NCBI RefSeq assembly: GCF_028736115.1
Contig: NZ_CP117877.1
Location: forward strand, 1,922,001 to 1,986,000
DNA: 64,000 nt
Origin: Mucilaginibacter sp. KACC 22063
GTDB taxonomy: Bacteria; Bacteroidota; Bacteroidia; Sphingobacteriales; Sphingobacteriaceae
Direction of reading: 5' to 3'
Both the position numbers and the translations under genes were made by a program. Positions 47,404-56,487 of this stretch are shown in pieces. The notes under the pieces are model-generated. The model ran no database searches. It saw only the letters and a program-made list of their open reading frames with translations, and was not told where the DNA came from. How positions within the stretch are numbered: the first letter of the stretch is position 1; the number at the start of each line of letters is the position of its first letter.

Positions 47404-48454
47404 AGTATTACACATCAGCACAGGGCTTGACAGAGGGGGCGCTGAAAAAGTTATTTTAGATCTGAGTACCTATCTAATGCAGAACGATTTTGAAGTGCAT
47501 GTTATAGGTCTTACCGATAAAGATAAATTTAAAGATGCGTTTGAACAGCAAGGTATTACCATAAATACCTTGAACATAACTAAGTCGCCTTTATCGCTAA
47601 TTGAAGGTCTTTCAACTGCCCGTAAGTTTATTAAAAAGCATGATATTAAGCTGATACATGCGCATATGACGCATGCGCTGATTTTTGCGTCATTGCTAAA
47701 GCTTTTGCTGCCTTCCATAAACATTGTTTTCACTCCACATAGTTTCAATATAGGTTCAAGCCTGAGATTTGCTATTGTAAGGTTCTTAAAGCCCTTACGT
47801 AAAGCTGATATTCTGTTTTCAGCTAAAATGAAACGTTCTTGCTACAAAAAGCAATCTTATATAATACCTAATGGTATTGATACAGCAAAGTATGATGTAT
47901 CATATCCAAAAAATCAACGTTTTACATTTGTTACCATAGGCCGTTTAGAGCGGGTAAAAAACCATTCGGCTTTAATTGAATGTGCCGCTATGCTTAAAGG
48001 TCAATTTGACTTTGAAATACAATTAGTTGGTGACGGTATTTTAAGAGAAGATTTGCAAAAAGCAGCACTTGATAAAGGAGTAGCGGATATTTTGAAATTT
48101 TGTGGCTATCAATCAAATGTAGCCGAAATATGTTCACGGGCCCATGTGTTTTTATTGCCATCATTATGGGAGGGGTTTCCTATATCCTTACTTGAGGCGG
48201 GAGCATCGGGTATCCCGGTATTAAGCACCCCGGTCGGAAGTATTCCTGAAGTGATCGGGAAAGAATACGGCTATCTTGCTGAGATTATTGATTTTCCTGT
48301 AGTAATGCATGAGATGTATAAAAATTACCAGGAAGCACTATCAAAAGCCGAATTATTTAGATCGGTAGTACAGCAAAAATATGATCTGAAAATTATTGGA
48401 AAGAGGCATACAAATATCTATTTACAACTAATACAGGGTCATGCATTGTTGTAA
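47390..48454 (+). CDS. GT4-family glycosyltransferase 4 of 5
   Basis: The 354-residue protein starts HISTGLDRGGAEKVILDLS, a classical GT4 N-terminal loop, with ACMTHALIF-like acceptor helix text (LIHAHMTHALIFASLL) and a donor half containing TIGRLERVKNHSALIECA and WEGFPISLLEAGASGIPV. The E-x7-E motif is intact. It overlaps the preceding gene by 14 bases and is followed by a 137-base AT-rich gap, so it probably ends the tightly coupled part of the cluster. Confidence 0.88.
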   Translation: MTKPKVLHISTGLDRGGAEKVILDLSTYLMQNDFEVHVIGLTDKDKFKDAFEQQGITINTLNITKSPLSLIEGLSTARKFIKKHDIKLIHAHMTHALIFASLLKLLLPSINIVFTPHSFNIGSSLRFAIVRFLKPLRKADILFSAKMKRSCYKKQSYIIPNGIDTAKYDVSYPKNQRFTFVTIGRLERVKNHSALIECAAMLKGQFDFEIQLVGDGILREDLQKAALDKGVADILKFCGYQSNVAEICSRAHVFLLPSLWEGFPISLLEAGASGIPVLSTPVGSIPEVIGKEYGYLAEIIDFPVVMHEMYKNYQEALSKAELFRSVVQQKYDLKIIGKRHTNIYLQLIQGHALL

Positions 48455-48591
48455 CATAGTTAATACACAGTTAAACATATGTTAAATATGATAGTCCAAT
48501 TGTGGTGTTTTACTATATTGCACAATTATTTTAATAACAATATTTAATAATTGTTGTTATAGATAAGCAATTTTAGCTCATACTAATCCAG

Positions 48592-49833
48592 GTGTTACAA
48601 AAAAAATTAAAAGTTTTTATAGTGGTCAATGTAGACTGGTTCTTCCTCTCTCATAGGCTTCCTATTGCTTTAGGGGCTAAAGAACAAGGTCATGATGTAA
48701 CTATAATTGCTTTGGATACAGGGAAAGGCGAGGAGATTAAAAAGCATGGTTTAGGATTTATTAATGCACCGATATCCCGTTCGGGAACAAATGCAAAAGG
48801 CGAAGCTAAACTTTTATTCTTTTTATTTAAATTATACAGCCGTCACAAACCGGATATTATACACCACATTACTTTAAAACCGATAATATATGGCAGTTTA
48901 GCAGCCCGTATTGCCGGAATCAAAAATGTTGTTAACGCAGTCAGTGGATTAGGGTATACCTTTACCAATGACAGAAAGGGAATAGTAAAGCCTATACTTG
49001 ACCTAATGTTGAAAGTAAGTTTGAAAAATAAAAACTTACATTTTATTTTTCAAAACAATGATGATCTCAATGTTTTTAAATCAAAAAATATTTTAAAAGA
49101 TCCAGGCCATATTCATATTATAAAAGGCTCTGGTGTTGACCTTAAGCAATTCAACTACTCGCCTGAAAGTACTAATTCGCCAATCATTGTTTTGTTTCTG
49201 GCCCGTATGCTGTATGATAAGGGCTTAGTGGAATTTATTGAAGCAGCTAAACTTTTGAAAGATAAATACGCTGTTTACACAAGGTTTATTTTAGCAGGAG
49301 AAATAGATCATGACAATCCGGCGGGTATAAGTGAAGCGGCGTTAATGGATATGCTCGATCATGATTATATACACTGGGTTGGTTTTACTAATGATGTGAA
49401 GAGTTTAATTAAAGCCAGTAATATAGTTGTTCTGCCTTCATACCGGGAAGGATTACCTAAATCGTTAATCGAAGCCTGTGCTATTGGAAGGCCAATAGTA
49501 ACAACAGATGCTCCCGGTTGCCGTGAATGTGTAATTGATAAATATAACGGCTACTTAGTACCAGTGAAAGATTCTGTAGTATTAGCTGAAAAGATTGAGA
49601 TGCTGATCAGATCTAAAGATTTGCGTTTAATGATGGGGAAAAACTCCCGATCGTATGCCGAAGAAAATTTTTCTATTCATAAAGTGGTAAATGATACCAT
49701 AAACATTTATCATGAAATGGCAGGCCTGCAAAAAGTTAAACCGCCTGTAGAAAGTGCTGCTGATATTGATGGAGCTATTAAAAAGCCATTAATTATTAAA
49801 CAAGACACCAACGTATCATTAAAGCGTCAATAA
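48592..49833 (+). CDS. GT4-family glycosyltransferase 5 of 5 (PglA-like group)
   Basis: The 413-residue protein begins KVFIVVNVDWFFLSHRLPIA and contains HHITLKPIIYGSLAAR and NAVSGLGYTFTND, features of the group that includes PglA-type HexNAc transferases acting on lipid-linked sugars. The donor half carries FLARMLYDKGLVEFIEAA and YREGLPKSLIEACAIGRP. I take the GTG at 48592 as start because it gives a complete first beta-strand. It could add the second sugar to the primed lipid carrier. The C-terminal 30 residues are an unmatched polar tail. It stands apart from the other transferases by 137 bases. Confidence 0.86.
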   Translation: MLQKKLKVFIVVNVDWFFLSHRLPIALGAKEQGHDVTIIALDTGKGEEIKKHGLGFINAPISRSGTNAKGEAKLLFFLFKLYSRHKPDIIHHITLKPIIYGSLAARIAGIKNVVNAVSGLGYTFTNDRKGIVKPILDLMLKVSLKNKNLHFIFQNNDDLNVFKSKNILKDPGHIHIIKGSGVDLKQFNYSPESTNSPIIVLFLARMLYDKGLVEFIEAAKLLKDKYAVYTRFILAGEIDHDNPAGISEAALMDMLDHDYIHWVGFTNDVKSLIKASNIVVLPSYREGLPKSLIEACAIGRPIVTTDAPGCRECVIDKYNGYLVPVKDSVVLAEKIEMLIRSKDLRLMMGKNSRSYAEENFSIHKVVNDTINIYHEMAGLQKVKPPVESAADIDGAIKKPLIIKQDTNVSLKRQ

Positions 49834-49849
49834 TATCAATTCTCTGCCA

Positions 49850-51610
49850 TTACCTTCTAACTTGTTCTAACTTTTCTTTTAAGTGCTCTGGCCTGAAAGG
49901 TTTCAGTATGCAATCGTCAATATATTTGAAGGTGCTTATTTGTTCTAAGGCGGCTTCAAGCGAAGCGGTTACTGCAATAATTGGTATCCCGGATTTTCTT
50001 TTATCATCAATATCCCTGATTCGTCTTGCGGCTTCAAAGCCATCCATTACGGGCATGTTTATATCCATCAGCACTACATCATAGTCATTATTTATGACAG
50101 CATGTAAAGCTTCCTGACCATTAACGGCAACATCTGGCGTTATTTCCCAATTTTTCAATATTTTTTTCATCACCAGCACATTTATCCTTTCATCTTCGGC
50201 AATTAACACCCTCAGATCTTTTAAAAGCGATGACCTTGTAATCGTTACAATTTCTTTTCGGGCAGCATCATGGGCAATAGCATAGGTTATGGTAAAAGTA
50301 AAAACAGTACCTACGCCTTCTATACTTGTAAATGCCAGGTCGCCATTATGCAGATCTATTAAACGCTTAGCAATGGTAAGACCCAAACCAGTACCATGGT
50401 GCTGCCTGCTGCTGCGATGCTGTGTTTGTATAAAAGGTTCAAATACCCTGTTGTGCCTGTCTGCAGGAATGCCTATGCCTGTATCTTCGACACTGAATTT
50501 TACGGTTACATGGTTGTCGGTTAAATTTGTAACCAAGGCATCCATAATTACAAAGCCTTTTGATGTATATTTAAGTGCGTTACCTACCAGGTTAAACAAA
50601 ATCTGAGTTAAGCGGGCCTGATCACCTTTTACATGCAGTGCTTTCAACTCATTGTCTGGGTTGCAATTAAATTCTATCCCTTTTTCACGTGCTACAGTTT
50701 TAAATGTACCGTATACATTAAGCATCAGGTCGGTAATTGAAAAAGTATCTTCAGAAAGTATAATGGTACTACTATCAATCTTATTAAAATCCAGGATGTC
50801 GTTTATAGTTGCCATCAGGTTTTCTGCAGAAAAATAGAGGATATTAAGATTTTCTATCTGCTCTGGCTTGGGGTCTTCCACCATTAAAATATTGGTCATG
50901 CCGATAACTGCGTTCAATGGCGTTCGCAATTCATGCGACATAGTTGATAAAAAGTTAGTTTTAGCCGAAGCCAGCTCTTCGGCTGCTATTACCGCTTTTT
51001 GAAGATGTTCCTTAAGTCGTTTTTCTTTTAAATTACTGATCTTATAAGCTTTCAGAAACCTATAATGGATATACATCAGTAACAAAAAATTAAATGTTAC
51101 CGCTATTACATAGCTTAAATTATTGACATTAACAGTCTGTACTTCAATAGAATTAGGAAAATATCGGTCTGCAATAATTAACAATAGCGTAGGTACAATA
51201 TTGATGCTCGAATAAATGGTGCCCCATTTATCGCCCAACGTATAGTAACTTATGGTTAACACCAGCAAATTTTGCTGTATGGTAGAAATATTTACAGACT
51301 GCCTGAACAGCACAGTGCCGGTCCATATCAGCGCTGTTAGTGTAAGCATTAAAAAATGCCCGGCGTAGGTCCAGGGTGTTTTATAAAGCAGTAACAGGAA
51401 TGCAGTGATATATAAAGTAAGAAAGATCAACAGCCTTATAAAGAGGAACTGATCTATATTAAAAAGATAAATTATAGCTAAAAACAGGCACAAGCCGATA
51501 AGTGATAAAAGTGATACAGCCAGTATCTGGATTTTGGTTTGGTTAATCATTTCAGTCTCTTTTTTAAGGACTGACTGATAAATGTTAATAAGGTTGTTTA
51601 GGAGGAGCAT
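49850..51610 (-). CDS. Membrane hybrid histidine kinase with C-terminal receiver
   Basis: The 586-residue protein has about six membrane segments (28-185), a short coiled coil, a HisKA domain with His226 in STMSHELRTPLNAV, a HATPase domain (NLVGNALKYTSKG, DTGIGIP, GTGLGLTI) and a receiver with Asp516 in LMDINMPVMDG and Lys in ILKPFRP. No HPt or output domain is attached, so phosphate must pass to a separate HPt or regulator. An alternative start at the ATG at 51550 would remove 20 residues before the first helix. It converges on the EPS cluster with only 16 bases between stops; any link to EPS control is inference. Confidence 0.92.
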   Translation of the reverse strand: MLLLNNLINIYQSVLKKETEMINQTKIQILAVSLLSLIGLCLFLAIIYLFNIDQFLFIRLLIFLTLYITAFLLLLYKTPWTYAGHFLMLTLTALIWTGTVLFRQSVNISTIQQNLLVLTISYYTLGDKWGTIYSSINIVPTLLLIIADRYFPNSIEVQTVNVNNLSYVIAVTFNFLLLMYIHYRFLKAYKISNLKEKRLKEHLQKAVIAAEELASAKTNFLSTMSHELRTPLNAVIGMTNILMVEDPKPEQIENLNILYFSAENLMATINDILDFNKIDSSTIILSEDTFSITDLMLNVYGTFKTVAREKGIEFNCNPDNELKALHVKGDQARLTQILFNLVGNALKYTSKGFVIMDALVTNLTDNHVTVKFSVEDTGIGIPADRHNRVFEPFIQTQHRSSRQHHGTGLGLTIAKRLIDLHNGDLAFTSIEGVGTVFTFTITYAIAHDAARKEIVTITRSSLLKDLRVLIAEDERINVLVMKKILKNWEITPDVAVNGQEALHAVINNDYDVVLMDINMPVMDGFEAARRIRDIDDKRKSGIPIIAVTASLEAALEQISTFKYIDDCILKPFRPEHLKEKLEQVRR

Positions 51611-51781
51611 TTTACGAAATAATCTTGCATTAATTCTTTTAAAAATAGCTTTATAAACCCAATTGATTAAACAAAATAAGAATATTTTACTAACTAATAA
51701 TTTATTTATCTATTATATAGGTAATATACTACTAAAAAAGAAAATATTTTGCCTTAAACTGAATGTTTATCAGAGATATGA

Positions 51782-52762
51782 TTACTTACCAAAGTTTTTT
51801 GCAGTGCTTTTAAAAGTATTGAAACGAGGTTTGCTGATTTTAACGTTTCGTTTAGAAAGTTCTATACTTGCGTTAAGTTCAAAGCCGATAAGTATAATAA
51901 GAGAGTTAAGGTATAGCCAGATCATTACGACGATAAGTGTACCAATTGAACCGTATAATTTATTATAAGCCCCGAAGTGATTAATGTAAAAACTGAACCC
52001 CAAAGACGTTAGTACCGCAAGGGTAGTAGCCAATATAGCACCGGGACTTATTAGTTTCCATCTCCTTTGCTTGTGGGCCGGGCCATAACGATATAGTATT
52101 GCCATCGTCATGAAAAATATGATAATAACAACCAGCCAGCGGCCAAGCGATAGGAGGTAAGACCAAAATATACCATGGCTGCCTACTTTGGCCTGTATTA
52201 TGTTAATAAATGCCTGCCCCGCTATTAGTATTACTATTGCTAAAAAAAGCGCAAAGCTAATTACTACGGTTAGTATCAGTGCCACCCAGCGTCTTTTTAA
52301 CCAGCTACGGGTTTCTGCAGTTAAATTCGACTTGTTAAAGGCTTGCATTAATTTATAAACACCATTGGTAGCGAAAATGGTGGCCGATAAAAAGCCTACA
52401 GACAATAAGCCGCTATTCTGATTCTTTATGATATCCCTGATAGTAGATTCGAGTGCTGAGAATGCATTGTTGGGCAATACAACAGACAATAATTCAATCA
52501 GCTTGTCCTGAAAATGATTGATCGGGATATAGGGTATGAGCGTAAACAAGAAAATGGTAGCCGGAAATAGCGCCAGCATAAAATTATAAGCCAGTGAAGT
52601 TGCTTTATTGACAAGTGATTCCTGTTGCAGTTCCTTAAAAAAGAATACGGCTACCGTATGCAGCGGTAATGGTCTGAAACCGGGTAGTATAACGATCTTC
52701 GTCCAGTCGATAAAGTACTGGTAGAATCTAAAACGACATAAAAACCGGTGAAGCCACTTCAT
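51782..52762 (-). CDS. YihY/BrkB family inner-membrane protein
   Basis: The 326-residue protein has six predicted membrane segments and the family features FFKELQQESLVNKATSLAYNFMLALFPATIFLFTLIPYIP near the start, SWLKRRWVALILTV in the middle and IVVMIWLYLNSLIILIGFELNASIE near the end. The family, once called ribonuclease BN in error, is of uncertain function; a transport role is often assumed. It is the last gene of a five-gene minus-strand run, 11 bases after the thioesterase gene. Confidence 0.92.
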   Translation of the reverse strand: MKWLHRFLCRFRFYQYFIDWTKIVILPGFRPLPLHTVAVFFFKELQQESLVNKATSLAYNFMLALFPATIFLFTLIPYIPINHFQDKLIELLSVVLPNNAFSALESTIRDIIKNQNSGLLSVGFLSATIFATNGVYKLMQAFNKSNLTAETRSWLKRRWVALILTVVISFALFLAIVILIAGQAFINIIQAKVGSHGIFWSYLLSLGRWLVVIIIFFMTMAILYRYGPAHKQRRWKLISPGAILATTLAVLTSLGFSFYINHFGAYNKLYGSIGTLIVVMIWLYLNSLIILIGFELNASIELSKRNVKISKPRFNTFKSTAKNFGK

Positions 52763-52773
52763 TCAATACTAAA

Positions 52774-53181
52774 TTACTGAAAATAGGGTTTCAATGCTTC
52801 CTGGAAATCCTCGGCAGGCAGGCAAGGGCGCCCTGTAGACATGTTAACAAAAACCAGTAATGTTTCGCCAATGTTGATCAATACTTCAGCCTCATTATAA
52901 AGCTCATAACGGAAATGAATTTTAACGCCCGGCATTTTATCCATAATCACTTTGATGCTGATCTCTTCGTCATACAGGGCTGGTTTAAGGTACTTTATCT
53001 TCATTTCCAGCACAGGCATCATAATGCCCGCTTTCTCCATAGAACTATAGGTCATGCCAAGGCTACGAAGCATTTCTACACGGCCTACCTCATAAAATTC
53101 AGCATAGTTGCCGTAATACATATAGCCCATCTGGTCCGTTTCACCATAACGGACCCGCAGTTTAGTAGTATAAGTAAACAT
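52774..53181 (-). CDS. YbgC/FadM-type acyl-CoA thioesterase (hotdog fold)
   Basis: The 135-residue protein shows LRVRYGETDQMGYMYYGNYAEFYEVGR, the 4HBT signature with Asp16 as likely catalytic residue, and a hydrophobic helix following it. It hydrolyses acyl-CoA thioesters in the cytoplasm; chain preference is unknown. Its start overlaps the stop of mltG by one base (TAATG), showing coupled translation. Confidence 0.9.
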   Translation of the reverse strand: MFTYTTKLRVRYGETDQMGYMYYGNYAEFYEVGRVEMLRSLGMTYSSMEKAGIMMPVLEMKIKYLKPALYDEEISIKVIMDKMPGVKIHFRYELYNEAEVLINIGETLLVFVNMSTGRPCLPAEDFQEALKPYFQ

Positions 53182-54233
53182 TACCTTTTAATGTTACGTT
53201 CGTTTAATGCCTGCTGAAAACGGCGTGCATTAGCCAGGTGATCGGCCATGTTGGTAGCGAAATTGTGGTTGCCCGAAAAATCTTCTTTTGCACACATATA
53301 CAGGTAATTATGTGTTTCGTGATTTAATACCGCATTAACAGCATTTACAGATGGCATCATGATTGGCCCCGGAGGCAAACCGGTATGCACATAAGTATTA
53401 TACGGTGAAGGATTAGTAAGGTATTTATTCAAAACTCGTTTAATCGTAAAATCGCCGGTAGCGAAAATCACAGTAGGGTCGGCTTCCAGTTTCATGCCTT
53501 TGTTAATGCGGTTAAGATATAAGCCGGCAATGCGTGGCATTTCAGCATCATGCAGTGCTTCGGCATCAACAATTGAAGCCAGTATAGATACCTGGATAGG
53601 CGTGAGGTTAATGGCAGCTGCTTTCTGCTTGCGCTCTGGTGTCCAGAATTTTTCATAGGCAGCGTTCATCTTTTTGAAGAATTTCTCTGCAGATATATTC
53701 CAATAAACCTGATAAGTGTTTGGCATAAACATCACATAAACATTATCTGTGTTAAAGCCATATTGCTGAATAAACTGGGTTGAATCAAGCAAATGGATAA
53801 TCGCTGCCGAATCCGGTTCAATCTGTTTGCCCATAAAAGCCGCAAACTGTGTTTTTAAGCGCAGGTTGTGGAAGGAGATACTTACCGGGTCTTGCGTACC
53901 CGAGATCAGTTTATTTAGTAACCGGCGGTTGCTCATGCCCGGTGTAAGCTTGTAGCGGCCCGGCTTTACGCGGTTTACATAATTCATGTGATGTGCAGCC
54001 CACATAAAAGTGGTGGTGTCTTTAACAATGCCGTCTTTTCGTACACTGTCATAAACATCCTGAAAGGTTGCACCGGTGTGTATGTATAAATACTCGCGTT
54101 TATCGGTAACGTTAGGCCCGTAATAACGCAGGTAATAAAATAAGCCGGTTGCTGCAAGTGCTACAATAACAATTACAACAAGGGCGATAATAAACTTTTT
54201 AAATGTTCCTCCTGTAGATGTATTTTCAGCCAT
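53181..54233 (-). CDS. mltG: Endolytic murein transglycosylase MltG
   Basis: The 350-residue protein has one N-terminal membrane helix (about 13-34), a LysM-like region, and the YceG/MltG catalytic domain with ASIVDAEALHDAEMPRIAGLYLNRI, KLEADPTVIFATGD and SPYNTYVHTGLPPGPIMMPS. It cuts nascent glycan strands at the inner membrane and so sets strand length. In the active-site segment usually read as IVEKE, the first acidic residue is Asp and only the second is Glu. It overlaps the rhodanese gene by 8 bases. Confidence 0.95.
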   Translation of the reverse strand: MAENTSTGGTFKKFIIALVVIVIVALAATGLFYYLRYYGPNVTDKREYLYIHTGATFQDVYDSVRKDGIVKDTTTFMWAAHHMNYVNRVKPGRYKLTPGMSNRRLLNKLISGTQDPVSISFHNLRLKTQFAAFMGKQIEPDSAAIIHLLDSTQFIQQYGFNTDNVYVMFMPNTYQVYWNISAEKFFKKMNAAYEKFWTPERKQKAAAINLTPIQVSILASIVDAEALHDAEMPRIAGLYLNRINKGMKLEADPTVIFATGDFTIKRVLNKYLTNPSPYNTYVHTGLPPGPIMMPSVNAVNAVLNHETHNYLYMCAKEDFSGNHNFATNMADHLANARRFQQALNERNIKR

Positions 54234-54561
54234 TGGATATGGAATGTTGTTTTTCTATTGCCAGTAAACCGCCTTTAAGGTTTCTGACGTTATGATAACC
54301 ATTTTGTTCTAAAATTGATTTTGCTGTTTCGCTGCGAATGCCTTTACTGCATATAACTATGATCTCATCATTTTCAGCCCAGTCTATTTGCTGTATGCTG
54401 GTTGCTAACTGCGAAACAGGTATATTAATGCCGCCGATATTATGCGTGTGAAACTCTATCGGTTCGCGTACATCAAGCATATTTAAAGCCTCTTTGTTTT
54501 GCAAACGTGTTATTATTTCACCGGCGCTGATCTGTCCGTTATTGTTGTGGCTGCTGCTCAT
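54226..54561 (-). CDS. Single-domain rhodanese-like protein
   Basis: The 111-residue protein is one rhodanese domain with MLDVREPIEFHTHNIGGINIP and the active-site Cys71 in IVICSKGIRSE, a six-residue loop typical of thiosulfate or polysulfide sulfurtransferases. It has no signal peptide. It overlaps the PASTA gene by 23 bases and mltG by 8, so it is embedded in a cell-wall operon, where sulfur transfer has no obvious purpose. Confidence 0.92.
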   Translation of the reverse strand: MSSSHNNNGQISAGEIITRLQNKEALNMLDVREPIEFHTHNIGGINIPVSQLATSIQQIDWAENDEIIVICSKGIRSETAKSILEQNGYHNVRNLKGGLLAIEKQHSISNG

Positions 54562-55333
54562 CTGTTTTCTTTCCTTGAGAAACAGTTAAATTAATGCGTG
54601 TACCAATACTTGTTTTAGACAGCGAATCGGTTTTAGCCGGGAATTGAGACACAACAACAAGATTGGTAGAATCGCTTATTGCACCTTGATAAGTAATAGT
54701 ACCAATGGTTAAACCCGCACCTTTGATAGAGAATTTTGCTGCATCCAAATCAAGGTTTACCAAATCCGGAATATTAACTTCACTTGCACCTGCACCATCG
54801 CCAAGTACAAGGTCAATTTTCGATCCCTTAGGCAGCTTTGTTCCTGGTTTAATAACTTGTCCGCCAAATCTTATCTCTAATATACGGTCGCGGGCGATGT
54901 CTGACCGGTAAGTTGTATCGCCAATTTTCAAGCCGAAATTGGTTAAAGTAGCTATAGCTTCGCGGTAAGTACTTTGGCTGATATCAGGCAGGGCAATATT
55001 TGGTGCCAAACGGGTAACCACGGTTAAGTAAATGGTACGGCCCGATTTCACATTGGTACCTGCATCAGGGTCTTGCTCTATAACGGTTCCAGGCGCCTGA
55101 TCAAGCACGTAAACAGAATCAACCTGGTATTTGAAACCCTGCTGCGATAGCATATCGCTTGCACGCTCAATGGACAAGCCTTTTAACTTAGGCACAGGTG
55201 CGCCTTCGCCATGCCTTGTATAATAGCCTAAAGAGAAATAAGCGATAAGCAGAATAAGTACAACACTGCCAATTGCTGCAAGAAAATTATTTCGGAAACT
55301 GTTGGTCTTTAAGTAAGCCCAGAATTTGCTCAT
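54539..55333 (-). CDS. Membrane-anchored triple-PASTA protein without kinase domain
   Basis: The 264-residue protein has one membrane helix (about 15-35) and three PASTA domains (about 38-108, 109-182, 183-255; for example VPKLKGLSIERASDMLSQQG and IPDLVNLDLDAAKFSIKGAG). PASTA domains bind peptidoglycan fragments. Unlike Gram-positive Stk1/PknB there is no cytoplasmic kinase. It is divergent from the D-Ala-D-Ala ligase gene, a common Bacteroidota neighbourhood, which supports a role in cell-wall synthesis. Confidence 0.93.
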   Translation of the reverse strand: MSKFWAYLKTNSFRNNFLAAIGSVVLILLIAYFSLGYYTRHGEGAPVPKLKGLSIERASDMLSQQGFKYQVDSVYVLDQAPGTVIEQDPDAGTNVKSGRTIYLTVVTRLAPNIALPDISQSTYREAIATLTNFGLKIGDTTYRSDIARDRILEIRFGGQVIKPGTKLPKGSKIDLVLGDGAGASEVNIPDLVNLDLDAAKFSIKGAGLTIGTITYQGAISDSTNLVVVSQFPAKTDSLSKTSIGTRINLTVSQGKKTDEQQPQQ

Positions 55334-55457
55334 TTTTATCTGATCACATTGATTTTAGCTATCAAACATAGCTTATTATTTCGTAAATGCGAATTACGAT
55401 TTTCCATTTAATTATTATAAACCTGATTTGATGCGCTTTATTGTGTTGCTTAATTTA

Positions 55458-55488
55458 TGTGACTTGATTGCTTAAAAAAGTATATTTG
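55458..55488 (+). promoter_or_regulatory. Promoter candidate abutting the ddl start codon
   Basis: TATATTTG (55481-55488) is an exact -7 match, with a degenerate TGTG at 55458-55461 exactly 19 bases upstream in the -33 position. Only 6 bases separate the -7 box from the ATG at 55495, implying little or no 5' leader. Confidence 0.45.
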
Positions 55489-55494
55489 GACACT

Positions 55495-56487
55495 ATGCCG
55501 ACAAAAAATATTGCCTTAGTTGCTGGTGGTTATACCGGCGAATATGAAGTTTCTTTAAACAGCGCTGCAAATATTGCCCGCAGCCTTGACCCTGCAAAAT
55601 ATACTGTATATAAGATATTGGTTAACCGCGATAGTTGGTTTTATGAAGCAGATAACGGTAAAGTAGAAGTTGATAAAAACGATTTCAGTCTGACTGTTGA
55701 TGGTAAAAGGATCACATTCGATGCTGCTTTTATTACCATACATGGCACGCCGGGAGAGGATGGTAAGTTGCAGGGTTACTTTGATATGCTGAACATCCCT
55801 TATAATACTTGTGATGCAGCAACATCTGCGCTTACTATGAACAAGGCCTATACCAAAACTATTGTTCATGGTATACATAACCTGCATGTGGCAAAATCAA
55901 TGCAGCTGCACAGAAAAGACGGGCATGATGTTGCAACGATAGCGGCAGCGTTGAAGTTTCCATTATTTATTAAACCTAATAATGGCGGCAGTAGCGTAGG
56001 CATGAGTAAGGTGCATAACGTGGCCGAGTTGCCTGCTGCTTTAGAAAAAGCTTTTAAAGAAGATAGCCAGATACTGATAGAAGAATTTATTAAAGGGCGC
56101 GAGTTCAGTATTGGCATTGCCAGGCTCGATCATCAGTTAAAGGTACTCCCTGCTACCGAGATCATCAGCTCAAAGGAATTTTTTGATTACGAAGCTAAAT
56201 ATACGCCCGGAGTAACTAAAGAGGTAACACCTGCAGATCTTACAAGCGAGCAGAACGAGCGTATTGCAGCTATAGTAAGCGAAGTTTACCTGCGCCTTAA
56301 CTGTAAAGGCATGGCTCGTGTTGATTTTATACTTGATGGAGACACAGATGATTTTTATTTCATCGAAATCAATACTACCCCCGGGCAATCTGCTAACAGC
56401 CTGATCCCGCAACAGGTAAGAGCTGCCGGAATGGATGTAGGTGAGTTTTACAGTAAGCTAATTGAAAGCGCTTCTACCAGTGCTTAA
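55495..56487 (+). CDS. ddl: D-alanine--D-alanine ligase
   Basis: The 330-residue protein opens KNIALVAGGYTGEYEVSLNSA, the Bacteroidota Ddl N-terminus, and has the ATP-grasp features KPNNGGSSVGMSKV, ILIEEFIKGREFSIGI, and FYFIEINTTPGQSANSLIP with its metal ligands. It joins two D-Ala for peptidoglycan precursors in the cytoplasm. I chose the ATG at 55495 over an in-frame TTG at 55468 because the extra nine residues are not family-like and overlap the -7 promoter box. The gene ends overlapping the convergent thioesterase gene by 4 bases. Confidence 0.95.
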   Translation: MPTKNIALVAGGYTGEYEVSLNSAANIARSLDPAKYTVYKILVNRDSWFYEADNGKVEVDKNDFSLTVDGKRITFDAAFITIHGTPGEDGKLQGYFDMLNIPYNTCDAATSALTMNKAYTKTIVHGIHNLHVAKSMQLHRKDGHDVATIAAALKFPLFIKPNNGGSSVGMSKVHNVAELPAALEKAFKEDSQILIEEFIKGREFSIGIARLDHQLKVLPATEIISSKEFFDYEAKYTPGVTKEVTPADLTSEQNERIAAIVSEVYLRLNCKGMARVDFILDGDTDDFYFIEINTTPGQSANSLIPQQVRAAGMDVGEFYSKLIESASTSA

